Made by a program: the position numbers and the translations under genes. A DNA stretch of 13,058 nucleotides from NCBI GenBank assembly GCA_029858245.1, contig JAOUFL010000035.1:1-13058 (forward strand), read 5' to 3'. Position 1 is the stretch's first letter. Each line of letters starts with the position of its first letter. The notes under the pieces were generated by a model. That model made no database searches and was not told the origin of the DNA. It saw only the letters and a list, made by a program, of their open reading frames with translations. Origin of the DNA: Candidatus Zixiibacteriota bacterium (GTDB lineage: Bacteria; Zixibacteria; MSB-5A5; RBG-16-43-9). Below are positions 5,105 to 12,100 of the stretch, piece by piece.

Positions 5105-7210
5105 CTATTTAACAAATATATTCTGATTCTCTTCTGATTTATTGATAGTTCTATAATCCGTCTGTTCGAAAAAACTTTCCATATTCTCTTTTATTCTCAA
5201 TGCTCCCTTTTCAATGATTTTAAGATAGCGTTCTGTTTTATCCACTGTTAAGTTTTTTTTCAGGTTCAATAGCTCCAGTGAACCGATTATGGAGGTCAGT
5301 GAATTGTTAACCTCCAGTCCCAATCGGGAGATTTTCTGGTCGAGCTCTTGAACGGAACTAGATTCAGGGTAATCTCCGGACAAGCTTTCCGTCCTAGCAA
5401 AACTGATCTGTCGACTTATTTTTTCCAGAAAATCTATCTCTTTTCGCTTGAAAGGTCTTCGCTCCCAGCTCCTCATCTCCCCTAAGGCTACCACGCCAAG
5501 GTTTTCTCCATCCTGAACCAGAGGCAGAAGAATTGCCGATTTCAAATTTGGTGCTAAGAAAAGTGAGGCTTCCTCTTTGGACATCATACTTTCTGGATCA
5601 TCCTGATTGATCAGCATTGGTTTCCTGGTCTCTAAGGTCATACGGTGCCAGGGAAGAACCTCAAGGGGTTGTGAGCTTTCGGTAGAGAAGAAGATCCCCT
5701 CCCGTCTTTTATAACCTGAAAGAAGCTCCAGATTTCTCTTGTCTGGATCCAAAAATGATATTCGGCAGAAACTAACCGGCAGGACCCGGGTTAAATCTTC
5801 TACCAGATTATGCAAATACCCCTTGAAATCTTTCCACTTGAGAAATTCCATAAGATGGGTGTAGAAAGTCCGAAAGTATTCTTTTTCCTCCTGGAGTGAA
5901 TCTTTAAGGTTCTTTTTTTGCAGATACAAGGTTAAAAGCGTGGGAAAAAGACTTACTTTCTTGATGGATTTTGAATTATAATAATGTGGATTTTTACTCC
6001 CCAGCGTTAACGTAGCAATTACTTTTCCTTTAATCTTCAGCGGGTGAATTATCTTCGAGCGTATCCCCATAATTTTTGAAAGGTTATCCTCATAATATCC
6101 TTTCAGGGTGATATCATTCTCGATCATAGGCTCAGCCGAATCCAGAACCCAGCCGATAGAGGTTCCATAAACCGGCATATTCGTATTTTTATCCAGCAGG
6201 AGATTTTCACCCAGCCCCAGGGATAGTTTTTTTACATTTTTGCCTGAACCCTCGACCAGGGATAAGGAGATGTAATCAAATTCAATTACTTTTTTAAGAT
6301 TCTGGGCAAGATACGTTAAATCTTCCTCTAAGTTTTTTGATTCCAGAATCCTCGAGCAGATCTGGTCTGCGGTTTGTAAACTTTCTTTCCTGGCTCTGCT
6401 TTTTTGCATTAAAAGCGATTGCTCGATCATCAGTCCGAAAGAATCCCTTAAGCAGGTTAGAAATTGAATTTCCTCAAAAACAAATCTCTCCGGTTCTGAA
6501 TCATAGATACATAAAAGTCCGAATGACTTGTTGGCATATCTTAAAGGAACGCAGGCAAAGGAGGCTATTTCATTCTCTCCCGCAAAAAGCTTATACCATT
6601 CATCCGTATCTTTAAACTGGTTTATCGAAACTATTTCCCGGGTCTTCAAGGCATCATTGTAAAAACCCTCATTCAGATTTAAAGTATAGAAACGCTGAAG
6701 CTCTTCTGGTGTGAGGTTAAAATGGGAAAAAAGAAAAAACTCGGGAGAATTGAAAGTGGCGTGGAATAAAACTCCCTTTTTATATCCCATATAACGCATC
6801 ACCTTATCAAATCCATCTTTTAAATTTTTCTCCAGGTTTTGATTGTCCTGGGAAAGAGATTGAAGTTGTTTCAAGCAGGCTAATTCCTTTAGACGCCTTA
6901 TGGATATTTTTTTCCCTCTTGACAGATGTGAAACCCATTTTCTTAAGCCCTGGAGTATTAAAATACTGCCTGAAAGATATAAACCTATCTCCATCCCTGC
7001 TTTGAGATTCGAGTTTATGGTTATCGGAAGATTAAAAAAAGGCAGAAAAAAGGAAGAGCATGCTCCAGTAAACAAAAGGGAAAAACCTGTTACCAAACTT
7101 GCTTTTACTCCCGGATAATACTTGAAATACCTTTTTTCAAATCCTAAAACCAGAATAATAAAAGTTCCAAAGATCAAAAGCTGCAGGTATCCATTAATCA
7201 GGTTATTCAT
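5105..7210 (-). CDS. Membrane-anchored triple-GAF sensor with degenerate histidine kinase dimerisation domain
   Basis: A 701-residue protein. Three hydrophobic segments (about 8-24, 37-60 and 72-88) anchor the N-terminus in the membrane. A short linker helix is followed by three GAF-like domains at about 125-265, 295-430 and 462-605. Each ends in the usual beta-strand pattern (ASFACVPLRYANKSFGLLCIY; SKIIHPLKIKGKVIATLTLG; SAILLPLVQDGENLGVVALG). The last 80 residues resemble a HisKA dimerisation helix (LGLEVNNSLTSIIGSLELL). The position that should be the phosphoacceptor His is Leu632, and the protein ends about 50 residues later with no N, G1, F or G2 boxes of a HATPase domain. It is therefore unlikely to be a kinase itself. 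GGAGGG four bases upstream supports the ATG. The ligand is unknown. A receiver gene follows, and an inverted repeat brackets the gene. Confidence 0.88.
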   Translation of the reverse strand: MNNLINGYLQLLIFGTFIILVLGFEKRYFKYYPGVKASLVTGFSLLFTGACSSFFLPFFNLPITINSNLKAGMEIGLYLSGSILILQGLRKWVSHLSRGKKISIRRLKELACLKQLQSLSQDNQNLEKNLKDGFDKVMRYMGYKKGVLFHATFNSPEFFLFSHFNLTPEELQRFYTLNLNEGFYNDALKTREIVSINQFKDTDEWYKLFAGENEIASFACVPLRYANKSFGLLCIYDSEPERFVFEEIQFLTCLRDSFGLMIEQSLLMQKSRARKESLQTADQICSRILESKNLEEDLTYLAQNLKKVIEFDYISLSLVEGSGKNVKKLSLGLGENLLLDKNTNMPVYGTSIGWVLDSAEPMIENDITLKGYYEDNLSKIMGIRSKIIHPLKIKGKVIATLTLGSKNPHYYNSKSIKKVSLFPTLLTLYLQKKNLKDSLQEEKEYFRTFYTHLMEFLKWKDFKGYLHNLVEDLTRVLPVSFCRISFLDPDKRNLELLSGYKRREGIFFSTESSQPLEVLPWHRMTLETRKPMLINQDDPESMMSKEEASLFLAPNLKSAILLPLVQDGENLGVVALGEMRSWERRPFKRKEIDFLEKISRQISFARTESLSGDYPESSSVQELDQKISRLGLEVNNSLTSIIGSLELLNLKKNLTVDKTERYLKIIEKGALRIKENMESFFEQTDYRTINKSEENQNIFVK

Positions 7211-7363
7211 TTCTCCCTCCTTTTAAAAATTGAAAAAGAGAAGAAGCAAAAGGGATAAAATAATCCCCTGCCTCTTCCCTTTAGATTTAAAGTGGAATTC
7301 AAAAAATCCCTTTTTTGATTTTTCCTGTAGATAACTACCTCTGGTCAAATGTATAAACTTTAC

Positions 7364-7390
7364 ACACCCCTAAGCGGTTACTCTATTTTT
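7364..7390 (-). repeat. Right copy of the 27-bp inverted repeat flanking the sensor gene
   Basis: On the minus strand it begins AAAAATAGAGTAACCG at 7390 and ends TGT at 7364. It pairs with the copy at 5046-5072 in inverted orientation. The interval between the outer edges is about 2.3 kb and contains a single gene. Confidence 0.55.
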
Positions 7391-7455
7391 ACTTGAAGAG
7401 TCCTGTTAAAATTATCGACAGATTAAAGAAGAGCTTAACTCCCTAAACGTAGCCC

Positions 7456-7484
7456 AAATAAAAAAGGGCGAGGAAACCTCGCCC
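7456..7484 (-). terminator. Intrinsic terminator after the AHSA1-like gene
   Basis: On the minus strand GGGCGAGG, a TTT loop and CCTCGCCC form a perfect eight-base-pair hairpin (7466-7484) followed by TTTTTTATTT (7456-7465). It lies 47 bases past the stop codon at 7532. Its upstream edge on the minus strand reads GTAGGGGCGAGG, so it shares the GTAGRG edge with several palindromes in the 8.1-9.1 kb region and may have been recruited from that repeat family. Confidence 0.85.
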
Positions 7485-7531
7485 CTACAAAAATTATCTG
7501 AAATTAATACAATATCCTCAAAAAGGAATAT

Positions 7532-8032
7532 CTAACAACAAGACGACCAGTTAATAGGACCTTCTGTAAACCGCTTTTTAAGATTGTCGAGCACATAAGA
7601 CCAGGCTTGGTCGAAATATTCGTAAAGTTTATCCCAGTTTTTCCCCTTACCCCAGCCAAGGTGAGATAAAATTACCTTGACCCTGCCCGACTTCAACTCT
7701 TTGAACAGTAAGATTACTCTGGTATGCTGCCCGCGTAACTTTCCGAAATCGGGTGGAGCGTTCCATTCGAAGGAGAGCATCTCCCTCGGAAGAAAACTTA
7801 AGACTTTACATCCCTCAGAGCCTTTTGAACCATATGGTGCTTTAAGATCGAAATATATCTCGTAGGCACCTCCAACCACCAGCTCGACCTTAGCTTGCGA
7901 GGAGAAAAAACTCTTAACACCTTGAGTGGTCGTCCAGGCATCCCAGACCTCTTTTAAAGATGCGGCGACAATAATCTCTTTTCTAAGGATTTTATCAGGA
8001 TGATTCTTAACGTGGCGGTTAAATATTACCAT
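7532..8032 (-). CDS. AHSA1/SRPBCC-superfamily protein
   Basis: A 166-residue soluble protein matching the pattern of AHSA1-like START/SRPBCC ligand-binding folds. It has a basic strand followed by AASLKEVWDAWTTTQGVKSFF (residues about 23-43), VGGAYEIYFD near 53-62, the SFEWNAPPDFG turn near 87-97, and a long C-terminal helix with WDKLYEYFDQAWSYVLDNLKKRF. The fold forms a hydrophobic pocket or an Hsp90 co-chaperone surface; the ligand cannot be told from sequence. The protein ends in WSSCC, an unusual double cysteine. The ATG at 8032 has no clear ribosome site (upstream is an A/T run) but is the only ATG ahead of the domain. A strong terminator follows. Assignment to the superfamily is good; the function is unknown. 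Confidence 0.88.
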   Translation of the reverse strand: MVIFNRHVKNHPDKILRKEIIVAASLKEVWDAWTTTQGVKSFFSSQAKVELVVGGAYEIYFDLKAPYGSKGSEGCKVLSFLPREMLSFEWNAPPDFGKLRGQHTRVILLFKELKSGRVKVILSHLGWGKGKNWDKLYEYFDQAWSYVLDNLKKRFTEGPINWSSCC

Positions 8033-8062
8033 ATATTTTTTTTAATTTGTAGTTCGTATCGC

Positions 8063-8077
8063 GAGGCTTTTAGCCTC
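8063..8077. repeat. Hairpin GAGGCT / AGCCTC
   Basis: Six-base-pair perfect arms with a three-base loop. First of six palindromes packed into the 234-base spacer 8033-8266, which holds no credible gene. Confidence 0.6.
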
Positions 8078-8083
8078 TCTTTA

Positions 8084-8102
8084 GCGATCCTCAAAGGGTC
8101 GC
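8084..8102. repeat. Hairpin GCGATCC / GGGTCGC
   Basis: Seven-pair arms with one G-T wobble and a five-base loop. The same GCGACCC/GGGTCGC arms recur at 8976-9015, making this one of the few arm sequences found twice in the window. Confidence 0.55.
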
Positions 8103-8109
8103 ACTATTC

Positions 8110-8128
8110 GCCGGGCGTAAAACCCGAC
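8110..8128. repeat. Imperfect hairpin GCCGGG / CCCGAC with GTAGAG edge
   Basis: Read on the minus strand from 8133 it begins GTAGAGTCGGG and pairs with CCCGGC through six pairs including one wobble; on the plus strand there is one mismatch. This asymmetry suggests that the minus-strand RNA is the better-folding form. Confidence 0.45.
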
Positions 8129-8156
8129 TCTACTAACTACTTTCTTTCTCTTATTC

Positions 8157-8185
8157 GTAGGGACAGAACAGTGTTCTGTCCCTAC
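8157..8185. repeat. Near-perfect 29-base palindrome with GTAGGG edges
   Basis: Two 14-base arms (GTAGGGACAGAACA and its exact complement) around a single central base. Both ends carry the GTAGGG edge shared with other hairpins nearby. No T-run follows on either strand, so it is not a canonical terminator. Confidence 0.75.
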
Positions 8186-8198
8186 AGCAAAAATAGAG

Positions 8199-8219
8199 GG
8201 ACAGGCTTCCAGCCTGTCC
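8199..8219. repeat. Hairpin GGACAGGCT / AGCCTGTCC
   Basis: Nine-base perfect arms with a TCC loop. It lies 13 bases beyond the previous palindrome and shares its GGACAG core, as if one diverged from the other at the tip. Confidence 0.7.
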
Positions 8220-8228
8220 TTTAAATCT

Positions 8229-8258
8229 TGCAGGGGCAATTCATGAATTGCCCCTGCA
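8229..8258. repeat. Perfect 30-base palindrome after the ICMT-like gene
   Basis: Fully symmetrical, starting TGCAGGGGCAATTCA and followed by its exact complement with no spacer. It begins eight bases downstream of the stop codon of the ICMT-like gene and could stabilise or end that transcript, although no T-run follows on the minus strand. Confidence 0.75.
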
Positions 8259-8266
8259 TCCAAAAG

Positions 8267-8830
8267 TCAATAGATCATGGGAATCAGGCGTTTGGTTGCT
8301 TTTGAGTAATTCAGGTATTCATTACCAAAAGTCTGAATTAGAGCTTTCTCCTCAACCTGAATTCTATAAATAAAAGCCACCCATACTGGAATAAATATAA
8401 CCAGCGTGCTTAGCCAATTTGAGAAAGATAATCCCAGACCCAGAAACGAGAACAGACTTCCGGCATAAGCCGGGTGACGGATGATTTTATAAATTCCTTT
8501 ATGGATGATTTTATGCTCTTTTAAAATAGATACATTAACCGTAAAATATTTTTTCAAAGTAAGAATGGCTGTCCATCTGATAATCAATCCCAGAACGATT
8601 AGAAATAAACCTGTTAGCGAAAGGAATCTTATCGGTATAAAGCCAATACCGCGAATCCCTGTAAATACTCCGATAAAAACACAGATAACTATGGTCGTCC
8701 ATAAAAATCTTAAAGAGAATTTATCCAGCTCCTTTGAATCAGCAGCTTTGGAATGCTTTACTTTGGCTAAAACAACCTCTGAAAGTATCCAGGCTAAGGA
8801 GATGAAAATAAAGATTAGGCTGATTTTCAT
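8267..8830 (-). CDS. Isoprenylcysteine carboxyl methyltransferase (ICMT)-like membrane protein
   Basis: A 187-residue integral membrane protein with hydrophobic segments at about 1-22, 41-60, 66-90 and a longer, probably doubled one at 120-155. The C-terminal half carries the family's cofactor region: GIYKIIRHPAYAGSLF at 112-127 with His119-Pro120, and the RIQVEEKALIQTFGNEYLNY segment at 156-175 with the Glu160-Glu161 pair. In the family these residues bind S-adenosylmethionine at the membrane face. Bacterial members methylate varied small or lipid substrates, and isoprenylated proteins are unlikely targets in bacteria, so the substrate is open. GAGGG eight bases upstream supports the ATG. 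It lies 234 bases upstream of the AHSA1-like gene on the same strand, with a cluster of palindromes between, so co-transcription is uncertain. Confidence 0.87.
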   Translation of the reverse strand: MKISLIFIFISLAWILSEVVLAKVKHSKAADSKELDKFSLRFLWTTIVICVFIGVFTGIRGIGFIPIRFLSLTGLFLIVLGLIIRWTAILTLKKYFTVNVSILKEHKIIHKGIYKIIRHPAYAGSLFSFLGLGLSFSNWLSTLVIFIPVWVAFIYRIQVEEKALIQTFGNEYLNYSKATKRLIPMIY

Positions 8831-8860
8831 TTTTTAAATCCCTCACCTTGTCGCTGAGTG

Positions 8861-8886
8861 TCTGTCGGGTCCCCTGACCCGACAGA
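8861..8886. repeat. Hairpin with 11-base arms, loop CCCT
   Basis: TCTGTCGGGTC pairs perfectly with GACCCGACAGA around the loop CCCT. Its central 12 bases are the exact reverse complement of the central 12 bases of the next hairpin (8892-8917). Confidence 0.75.
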
Positions 8887-8891
8887 GAACT

Positions 8892-8917
8892 CCCGCCAGG
8901 TCAGGGGACCTGGCGGG
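8892..8917. repeat. Hairpin with 11-base arms, loop AGGG
   Basis: CCCGCCAGGTC pairs perfectly with GACCTGGCGGG around the loop AGGG. It begins five bases after the preceding hairpin, and its loop and upper stem are complementary to that hairpin's loop and upper stem. Confidence 0.75.
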
Positions 8918-8944
8918 CACATTTAAATGTTGGTTCGTTTCTCG

Positions 8945-8969
8945 TAGAGACGTATTGAATGTGTCTCTA
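8945..8969. repeat. Hairpin TAGAGAC / GTCTCTA
   Basis: Seven perfect pairs, extended inward by two wobble and two further pairs around a three-base loop. The left edge reads GTAGAGAC, another instance of the GTAGRG boundary. Confidence 0.5.
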
Positions 8970-8975
8970 TATAAG

Positions 8976-9015
8976 GCGACCCTGACCACGCTTACTTCTG
9001 GACAAGAAGGGTCGC
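8976..9015. repeat. Long-loop inverted repeat GCGACCCT / AGGGTCGC
   Basis: Eight-base perfect arms separated by 24 bases that contain a nested CTTCT/AGAAG hairpin. The outer arms repeat those of the element at 8084-8102. Confidence 0.5.
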
Positions 9016-9060
9016 ACTACGTTCGAGCAGACACATGGTTCGACAAGCTCACCATCCTGT

Positions 9061-9102
9061 CTTCGACCCTGAAGCTCAGACCTGAAGGGAGCAAAGTCGA
9101 AG
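9061..9102. repeat. Inverted repeat CTTCGAC / GTCGAAG
   Basis: Seven-base perfect arms separated by 28 bases. The enclosed sequence contains two related CCTGAAG words at 9068-9074 and 9081-9087. Confidence 0.45.
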
Positions 9103-9103
9103 G

Positions 9104-9117
9104 AGGGGTCTACCCCT
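9104..9117. repeat. Hairpin AGGGGT / ACCCCT with GTAGGG edge
   Basis: Six-base arms with a two-base centre. Read on the minus strand from 9119 it begins GTAGGGGTAG, matching the edge of the 7466 and 8157 palindromes. The loop is short for RNA, so this may matter only as DNA. Confidence 0.4.
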
Positions 9118-9137
9118 ACAATCTATTATAACATCAG

Positions 9138-9152
9138 CCCGCCTCTGGCGGG
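9138..9152. repeat. Hairpin CCCGCC / GGCGGG
   Basis: Six-base perfect GC-rich arms with a TCT loop, 48 bases downstream of the secA stop on the minus strand. It could pause or protect the secA transcript end, but no T-run follows. Confidence 0.5.
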
Positions 9153-9166
9153 ATGCACTCCGTTTT

Positions 9167-9194
9167 AATCACTAATCACCAATCACCAATCACT
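9167..9194. repeat. Four tandem heptamers AATCACY next to the secA stop
   Basis: AATCACT, AATCACC, AATCACC and AATCACT in exact phase, ending five bases from the secA stop codon. Same unit length as the heptamers at 4216-4243 and 2354-2367, but a different sequence. Confidence 0.75.
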
Positions 9195-9199
9195 GTTTT

Positions 9200-12100
9200 T
9201 CATGCCCCGCAGCATTTCTTATACTTTTTACCCGAGCCGCAGGGACAGGGATCGTTTCTGCCCACCTTAGGACCAACTTTTATCGGCTTGGATTTGCCTG
9301 GAGCAACCTCCTCTGCCTGGTGGGTGGTGGAATAACCCATGCCCACTGCTTCCTGATGAATCGCCTGTAACTCTCTCTGTGGCTCTCTCCTTTTCACCTG
9401 CTCTTCTTTACCCCTGACCTGTAATTTATAGATTAATGACAGAGCTTCCTCATCAACATTCTCCAGCATCTCGGTGAACATCTGGAAGGATTCTCTTTTG
9501 TATTCTATTAGAGGATCTTTCTGCCCGTAAGCACGTAATCCGATTCCGGTTTTCAGCATATCCAGCTCGTATAAATGGTCTTTCCACCTCTCGTCTATCG
9601 CCTGCAGCATAGCAAACCTTTCTAACTGCCGCATTATCTCAGGACCGTAAGCTTTTTCTTTGATATCGTAAATTTCTCTTACTGCACCTGTTACTTTCTC
9701 CTTCAGCTCCTCTTGAGTCAATTTTGGAATATCCTCATCTTTGAATTTCAACTCCAACAAAAATATTTTTCTCAGCTCCTCTCTGAGGCCACCTAAATTC
9801 CAGTTTTCCGGGTATTCCCTGGAAGCGGTAAATTGTTCGATTTTATTCTCTACCACTCTCTGGATTAAGTCCAGAACATCCTCTTTTAAATCCACACCTT
9901 CCAGGGCTGCTACTCGTTTGTCATAGATAACCTCTCTCTGCTGGTTCATAACGTTATCATATTCCAGAAGATGTTTTCTGATAGCGAAGTTCTGCGCTTC
10001 TACCCTTTTTTGTGCTCTCTCAATGGCTTTGGTCACTATTCCGTGCTGTATGACCTCGCCCTCTTTTACTCCCAGTCTATCCATAACCCCGGCAATTCTA
10101 TCAGAGCCAAAAAGCCTCATCAGGTCATCTTCCAGTGATAGATAAAACCTGGATGAGCCAGGGTCTCCCTGCCTTCCGCTTCTTCCTCTCAACTGCCGGT
10201 CAATCCTTCTGGCCTCGTGCCTTTCAGTCCCGATGATATGCAAACCGCAGGGAACATTATCATAACACCCCAGCTCTTCTAAATAAGGACATCTGCCCTC
10301 GGGGTTTTCTGAGATCAATCTGCAATAAGGGGATTTAACCACACCCTGTCCTAATTTAATGTCCGTTCCTCTTCCCGCCATATTGGTGGCAATGGTAACT
10401 GTTCCGGGTTTTCCTGCATAAGCTACAATTTCTGCTTCCTGCTGGTGGTATTTTGCATTAAGCACTGAGTGTTTAATCCCCTCCCTTTTCAGCATCCGGG
10501 ATAAGGTCTCCGAGACATCAACCGAGACAGTTCCCACTAATGCCGGGCGCCCGGCCTGGAGACATTCTTTTATCTCCTCGATGATGGCATTATATTTCTC
10601 TCTTTTTGTGCGATAGATTACATCATCGAATTCTATCCTTCTTACCGGTTCGTTGGTGGGTATCACCACTACATCCAGTTTATAGATTTCCCAGAACTCC
10701 CCTGCTTCAGTCTCTGCAGTTCCGGTCATGCCAGCTAATTTTTTATAAAGCCGGAAATAGTTCTGCAGGGTAACTGTAGCCAGGGTTTGGGTTTCTCCTT
10801 CGACTTTCACCCCTTCTTTTGCTTCGATTGCCTGATGTAAACCATCTGAATATCTTCTTCCCGGCATAAGCCTGCCGGTGAACTCATCCACGATAAGTAC
10901 TTTCCCGTCCTGAACCACATACTCGACGTCTTTTTCAAATAGAGAATATGCTTTTAAAAGCTGAGAGATGTTGTGAACTTTTTCGCTTCTTTCCGCATGT
11001 AATCTGTAAAGCTCTTCCTTTTTCTCTAATTTCTCCTGAATGGAAAGTTTTTCATCAGTATCTATCTGCTGAATCCCCTCGGTTATATCCGGAATAACGA
11101 AAAGAGCCTGTTCCTGCGGGGAAAGCATAGAGCGGCCCATCTCGTTCAAATTGGTGGAGTTCTCCTTTTCATCGATGGAATAATAGAGAAAATCATCGAT
11201 CTCGTTCAGCTTTTTATCCCGCAGACAATCAAGCTCCACGCGGGTGATCAGTTTCTTTACTCCCGGCTCTTTCAAAAGCTTCAACAATCTCTTGTTCTTG
11301 GGAGCGCCTCTCTGGGCAGTTAAAAGCTTTAAACCCGCCTCGTATTCATTTCCCTCTTCAAGAAGTTTCTCCCCTTCTGCTACTAATTTATTTGACAGAA
11401 CCATCTGTTTTTTCACCAGTTGTTCCACCAGAGGCTGCATTTCTTTGTATCTTTGGGTAGACTGGCTAACCGGACCGGAGATAATCAGGGGTGTTCTTGC
11501 TTCATCTATCAGGACGCTGTCTACCTCGTCAACTATGGCATATTGAAATCCTCTCTGGACCCTATCCTCTGCTCTTATGGACATATTATCTCTCAGGTAA
11601 TCGAATCCGAACTCGTTATTGGTCCCGTAGTTGATGTCACAGTTGTACTGGATTTTCCTCTGGGCATTATCCATTTGATTTTGAATACAGCCCACAGTTA
11701 ACCCGAGAAATTTATAGACTTCGCCCATCCATTCGGAATCTCTTCGAGCCAGATAATCATTTACTGTGACTAAATGAACCCCTTTGCCTAAGAGTGCATT
11801 CAGATATAAGGGCATAGTAGCAACCAGGGTTTTACCCTCGCCTGTTGCCATCTCTGCTATCTTACCCTGATGGAGAACAACCGCTCCGATTAGCTGAACG
11901 TCAAAAGGTACCATATCCCATTCTATCTCAATTCCACAGACTTCCCATTTCTTTCCCAGAAGTCTTCTGCAGCTCTCTTTGACCACTGCATAAGCCTCCG
12001 GCAGAAGTTCATCCAGGATCTCCTGCTCTGCTTTTTTGAGCTCATCCTGTGAGGTTTCCTCTATGGTATAAGGCTCAAGATGGTCTTTTATCCGTTTTTT

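Larger units (their letters stand above)
7211..7531. other. 321-base spacer upstream of the sensor gene
   Basis: No gene. From right to left it holds the terminator of the AHSA1-like gene (7456-7484), the right inverted-repeat copy (7364-7390), and an AT-rich leader with several weak self-complementary runs such as GGGAT and ATCCC arms at about 7250-7265. Candidate -35 words such as TTGACC occur on the minus strand but have no good -10 at the right distance, so I do not call a promoter. Confidence 0.5.
8831..9199. other. 369-base repeat-rich spacer between secA and the ICMT-like gene
   Basis: No gene. The stretch is almost wholly made of hairpins and tandem repeats listed separately, plus a TTCGACAAGCTCACC segment near 9040-9053 bounded by ATGGT and ACCAT arms. 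Downstream of secA on the minus strand none of the hairpins is followed by a T-run, so I cannot point to a canonical secA terminator. Confidence 0.6.

Noticed and set aside
7322..7352. Possible promoter with TTGACC as -35 upstream of the sensor gene
   Set aside because: No acceptable -10 sequence lies 15-19 bases downstream on the minus strand.
8229..8258. Perfect palindrome considered as the terminator of the ICMT-like gene
   Set aside because: It has no T-run on the minus strand after the stem, so it is not called a canonical intrinsic terminator, though it may protect the transcript end.
8081..8263. 60-codon frame on the minus strand starting MDAGAIHELPLQ
   Set aside because: It is read entirely through the palindrome cluster (8084-8258). 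Its residues are dictated by inverted repeats and it has no ribosome site, so it is a translation artefact.
11244..11701. Two plus-strand frames of about 100 codons opposite secA
   Set aside because: They are antisense to strongly conserved secA coding sequence and have no ribosome sites or family resemblance.
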